From positions 1 to 16,034 of the forward strand of contig CAJTXZ010000034.1 of the NCBI GenBank assembly GCA_910583725.1: 16,034 nucleotides of DNA, read 5' to 3'. Below are positions 13,084-16,034 of this stretch, in pieces. The stretch is from an uncultured Vampirovibrio sp. (GTDB taxonomy: Bacteria; Cyanobacteriota; Vampirovibrionia; Gastranaerophilales; Gastranaerophilaceae). Position 1 is the first letter of the stretch; every line of letters begins with the position of its first letter. The position numbers and the translations under genes are program-made. The notes below the pieces were generated by a model. It was not told where the DNA came from and ran no database searches. It was given only the letters and a program-made list of their open reading frames with translations.

Positions 13084-15648
13084 ATGTCATATTTTATTAA
13101 ACAGTTAAAAGGTGAACTTTTTTCTGCTTTTTCCCTCGTTGAAATGCTCATGGCGCTTCTCGTTGCTTCACTGCTCTTGGCAGCGTTAGCGCCTGTAATG
13201 ACAAAAAGGTTTGGTGAGAATGTTAGTGTATCAGGTACAGGAGGAAGCGGAGTAAGAAGTGATTATCAAAGAGCATTTTATAAAGATACTGAATGGACTG
13301 TTCCTAATGGAGTAAACGCTGTACATATTACCGCAATAGGTGGCGGAGGTTCTGGAGGCGGAGCCACTTATGGTTTCAAGGAAGTGACGGCAAATGAATC
13401 TGATTGGATTGTTCCGGATAATGTTACAAAGATAAGGGTGTTTATGACAGGCGCTGGAGGCTCCGGAGCTAGTGGAGGGCAGGAAATTTCATGGCAATAT
13501 GCTGATATTCCAGCCTTAAATAATGCAGAGGGGCAAATTTTAACAGCAGGTACTCACGCTTTTGTGGACATTATAATTCCTCCTGATGACTATAAAGCTC
13601 CTGAGCTTCATCATTATTGTACCGTTTCTGGAGTATCGAAATGGGTATTTTCATCCGATGGTGCAACGGAAATATATCCTAATAGCCATATATCAAAAGT
13701 TGGCGGTAATGGCAATGTCAATATTACCCTGAATAAAGTAACTGCATGCGGTGCGGGGGGTGGTAATGCTGGGTATACGGTTTCTTATGGTGGTTTTGGG
13801 GGAAGTGGCGGGTATATTAATGAAACAAATATAAATTATACAGCACTGGCAAATAATATTTCATTCGGAATCGGTGCGCCTGGTACAAATGGAGGTACTG
13901 TTTTTTCTGGTGCTCAATCTGGAACCAAGTATGCTGTCGCAGGCACAGGGGGAAGCGGTTTTAATGGCCAAAATGGCACAAACGGTACTCAGGGCGTATC
14001 TACATTAACCTATACGGGTAGTGGTCAGGGTGTTGGAGGCGGCGGCGGAGGCGGTGGTGCAACTGGCGCAAAAAATGGTGGCAACGTTATATTTAGTATT
14101 TCTGGCGGCGGAGGAGGAGGTGGCGGTGTTCATGGGACATCTAGCACTGGTTATTCCCATGAAGCAACTGGCGGAACTGGCGGGTCAGGCGGAGGCACTT
14201 CGCCTGGTTTGGGCGGCGGGGGTGCTATTTTGGGTGTAGGTAAAAGGATATCTGGCAAGGGGGCGAGTGGATATGTGACAGGAATGGATGGAATATACGA
14301 TGGAGTGTATAATTCTTCCGGAGGAGGTGGTGGCGGAGGCATTGGCGGTATTGGTGGTGGCAATGACAATCTGGATTCTATTTTTGGTGCGAATAATTGT
14401 AATACGGGCCGTCCCGGCGCTGTTCATTTATGGTATTCTGTGCCAACTATTGCCAATGGTTTGAAATGTCCTTATAAGGATAAGGCCAATTCGGGCGGCG
14501 GAGGCGGAGCAGGGCAAATATGGATAGGAGAAATAGATGTTAGGGGCGGACAGTCTAAAATAAGTTTTAACATAGGAGAGGGAGGCAAAAGAAGGACTAC
14601 CTATAGCTCAGGCGGAGATAGCGGTAATGGGGGAAGTACATCAATTACGGTGGACGGTGTTACATATAGTGTATCTGGAGGAAAAGGTGGTGTGTATGAA
14701 ACCGATAATACTTATATTGAAAATTCAGGCGGACTTGGAGGCGGAGTAAAAAAGAATAATTTTTCGCCCTCTGCAAGATATGTAAACTGGTTAAATATAC
14801 CAGAAGATGGAGGACTAAGTGGCGAAAAAGGAAATAGCACGACTGACGGTGCAGGTGGTGGCAGAGGAGGAAATACACGCAAAAAAGACGGGACCTTGGC
14901 GCTTGGAGGAGAGGCAGTTGGTTCGCACTCTGATGGCATTGATGCTCTATCTGGTAATTATGGTGCCGGCGGTTCGGGTGGAGGCGGAGTAACAGAATAT
15001 GGCGGAACGCCTGGATATGGAGGAAAGGGTGCAAATGGATACATATATATTGAATGGGGTAATGCAAACGGGGGTGGAGGTTCTTCTGGTCAAGTAATTA
15101 AGCGGAAGAATGTATGGGTGAGTGCAGGAACAAAGATAAAGATAAAAATTGGAAAGGGTGGAATTGCCAAAGATGTTCTTACAACACTAAATGGTGTTAA
15201 TGGATTTTTCGGTCAAAAAGGAGATAACGGAGAGGATAGCTATGTTATTACAACAGAAGGAGAAGCAATAAGAGCCAAGGGCGGATTAGGAGGCTATCCA
15301 GCAGGAACAAATCATGGCAAGGGAGGAAACTGTGATACTTGTGAAGACAAACTAAATTACTCCAACAAAGGAGAAGATGGTACGGATAATTATGGGGGAG
15401 CTGGAGGAAACATAACAGAAGAATTATTTCCTTTAATAAATTCATTATTAAATAACGGATTAGATGGCCTTGGCGGATGTGGGGGAAATATGGTATTGGG
15501 CACGTGTGCTAATTCTTCAAATACTCCTTTCGGAAAGAATGCCGCCAAAATTGGTGGCGGCGGTGGCGGGGGAAGTGTAAAAAATAATAGTGCGTACAAA
15601 GGAGGAAACGGAGGTGATGGCATGGTTGTGATTGAGTGGACTAATTAA
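13084..15648 (+). CDS. Giant glycine-rich prepilin-like surface protein
   Basis: About 854 residues. A short basic leader (MSYFIKQLKGELFSA) precedes the prepilin core FSLVEMLMALLVASLLLAAL. Predicted cleavage is Ala15/Phe16, and Glu20 is the conserved +5 residue. After APVMTKR, two strands of the form W-x-VP-x-x-V (near 70 and 106) resemble the start of glycine-rich domains. The rest is about 730 residues very rich in Gly, in three similar modules. Each has an 'I-x-I-G-x-GG' strand (near 259, 493 and 685) and closes with a hydrophobic strand (HLWYSV near 447, YIYIEW near 653, VVIEW at the end). I chose ATG 13084 because AAGGAGG lies at 13073-13079; ATG 13048 lies before that site. A prepilin peptidase and inner-membrane assembly are expected; the role, adhesion or matrix, is unknown. 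Confidence 0.85.
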   Translation: MSYFIKQLKGELFSAFSLVEMLMALLVASLLLAALAPVMTKRFGENVSVSGTGGSGVRSDYQRAFYKDTEWTVPNGVNAVHITAIGGGGSGGGATYGFKEVTANESDWIVPDNVTKIRVFMTGAGGSGASGGQEISWQYADIPALNNAEGQILTAGTHAFVDIIIPPDDYKAPELHHYCTVSGVSKWVFSSDGATEIYPNSHISKVGGNGNVNITLNKVTACGAGGGNAGYTVSYGGFGGSGGYINETNINYTALANNISFGIGAPGTNGGTVFSGAQSGTKYAVAGTGGSGFNGQNGTNGTQGVSTLTYTGSGQGVGGGGGGGGATGAKNGGNVIFSISGGGGGGGGVHGTSSTGYSHEATGGTGGSGGGTSPGLGGGGAILGVGKRISGKGASGYVTGMDGIYDGVYNSSGGGGGGGIGGIGGGNDNLDSIFGANNCNTGRPGAVHLWYSVPTIANGLKCPYKDKANSGGGGGAGQIWIGEIDVRGGQSKISFNIGEGGKRRTTYSSGGDSGNGGSTSITVDGVTYSVSGGKGGVYETDNTYIENSGGLGGGVKKNNFSPSARYVNWLNIPEDGGLSGEKGNSTTDGAGGGRGGNTRKKDGTLALGGEAVGSHSDGIDALSGNYGAGGSGGGGVTEYGGTPGYGGKGANGYIYIEWGNANGGGGSSGQVIKRKNVWVSAGTKIKIKIGKGGIAKDVLTTLNGVNGFFGQKGDNGEDSYVITTEGEAIRAKGGLGGYPAGTNHGKGGNCDTCEDKLNYSNKGEDGTDNYGGAGGNITEELFPLINSLLNNGLDGLGGCGGNMVLGTCANSSNTPFGKNAAKIGGGGGGGSVKNNSAYKGGNGGDGMVVIEWTN

Positions 15649-16034
15649 ATTTGGTGGGTGATTTATTGTAATAGCTATTATTACATTTGGTTATTTAAAG
15701 TATGCCATCTCTGCTTTTCTATGGCTTTATCTGTTCTTTGAATTTATGAGTGTCACGAATAGGGCCATCCCTGCGGCAGCCTAAGGCTCGTTCGGTTTCA
15801 CCAAGTCAGGTACCGAGGGTGTGACCATTATCTAAGCTTCGCAAGGCTCAGCTAAGATAATTAGGCCTTCGGACTAACGTTTAACTCTCACTAAGGGCTC
15901 CTTTTGGAAATCAAAGATTTCCATCCCCAAGGGGATGACGCTATCTGTAGTGTTCATACTTCGCACACAACTAGGGCCTCGTCGCAACAGAACGGTTCTC
16001 GCCCTATCGGTCAGGCGCCTTAACCCCGCCATCT
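15649..16034. other. GC-richer, hairpin-dense non-coding block (possible structured RNA or dispersed repeat)
   Basis: This 386-base tail holds no convincing gene. A weak AT-rich hairpin at 15667-15685 (TGTAATA/TATTACA) could end the glycine-rich gene. From about 15760 the base composition turns clearly more GC-rich than the rest, and local hairpins follow one another: AGCC/GGCT (15778-15788), CGGT/ACCG (15793-15815), ATTATCT/AGATAAT (15827-15861), TTAG/CTAA with a UUCG-like turn (15861-15877), TGGAAATC/GATTTCCA (15905-15923) and CATCCCC/GGGGATG (15922-15937). It matches no tRNA, tmRNA, RNase P or rRNA segment that I recognise. A frame from ATG 15936 stays open to the window edge but reads as Arg-rich sequence without domain features. 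Confidence 0.5.

Noticed and set aside
14030..14350. Tandem DNA repeats of GGCGGAGGN type in the glycine-rich gene
   Set aside because: They reflect runs of Gly codons with varied third bases rather than exact repeat units, so they are not reported as a separate repeat feature.
14151..15623. Proline-rich and histidine-rich minus-strand open frames opposite the glycine-rich gene
   Set aside because: They are the complement of GGN-rich codons; they have no ribosome sites and no domain features, and they lie fully inside a well-supported gene.
15936..16034. Open frame beginning MTLSVVFILRTQLGPRR running off the window
   Set aside because: It starts inside a hairpin with no separated ribosome site, is Arg-rich with no recognisable domain, and overlaps the structured block; too short to support.
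1..16034. CRISPR array, tRNA or rRNA genes, and insertion sequences
   Set aside because: No regularly spaced direct repeats, no cloverleaf or conserved rRNA segments, and no transposase-like frame were seen by eye on either strand.

Overview
The window is AT-rich DNA with bacterial gene structure. It most resembles a gut member of the non-photosynthetic cyanobacterial sister group (Gastranaerophilales / 'Melainabacteria', Vampirovibrionia). The pointers are the prepilin N-terminus FSLVEMLMALL...LAALAPVMTK, which occurs twice and which I associate with that group, and Gram-negative envelope genes (Kdo transferase, dTDP-rhamnose synthesis) in a low-GC genome. This taxonomic call is inference from recalled family patterns, not from a search.

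Layout. (1) 1-875: the 5' end of a prepilin-like gene on the minus strand, cut by the window edge, diverging from an XRE-type regulator gene. (2) 1010-4651: a tightly overlapping minus-strand operon rfbC-rfbB-rfbD-waaA, which makes dTDP-L-rhamnose (three of the four steps; no rfbA here) and attaches Kdo to lipid A. A GT2 glycosyltransferase (4777-5691) diverges from it. Together these genes point to lipopolysaccharide or surface-glycan assembly. (3) 5694-6128: a small exported Lys/Thr/Glu/Pro-rich protein of unknown function. (4) 6422-8410: a compact plus-strand cassette of phage type. It holds a tail-appendage/fibre-like protein, a 90-residue holin-neighbourhood-like protein, a strong hairpin terminator, and a peptidoglycan amidase. 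No capsid, packaging or integration genes accompany it. (5) 8407-12536: minus-strand housekeeping and accessory genes, namely a class-3-type aldehyde dehydrogenase, then a CreD-type membrane protein followed 5 bases later by a dGTPase. (6) 12730-15648: a small HTH-like regulator diverging from a second, complete prepilin-like gene. Its product of about 854 residues is an extremely glycine-rich protein with three similar modules behind the pilin helix. (7) 15649-16034: a GC-richer, hairpin-dense non-coding block that looks like a structured RNA or dispersed repeat.

The main theme is that the window is bracketed by two prepilin-like genes. They share a 27-residue identical N-terminal core, diverge from small HTH regulator genes, and have AT-rich CTTATTT/AAATAAG inverted repeats in the shared intergenic regions. 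With the orphan phage fibre/lysis cassette and the structured terminal block, these are the parts most likely to repay follow-up.
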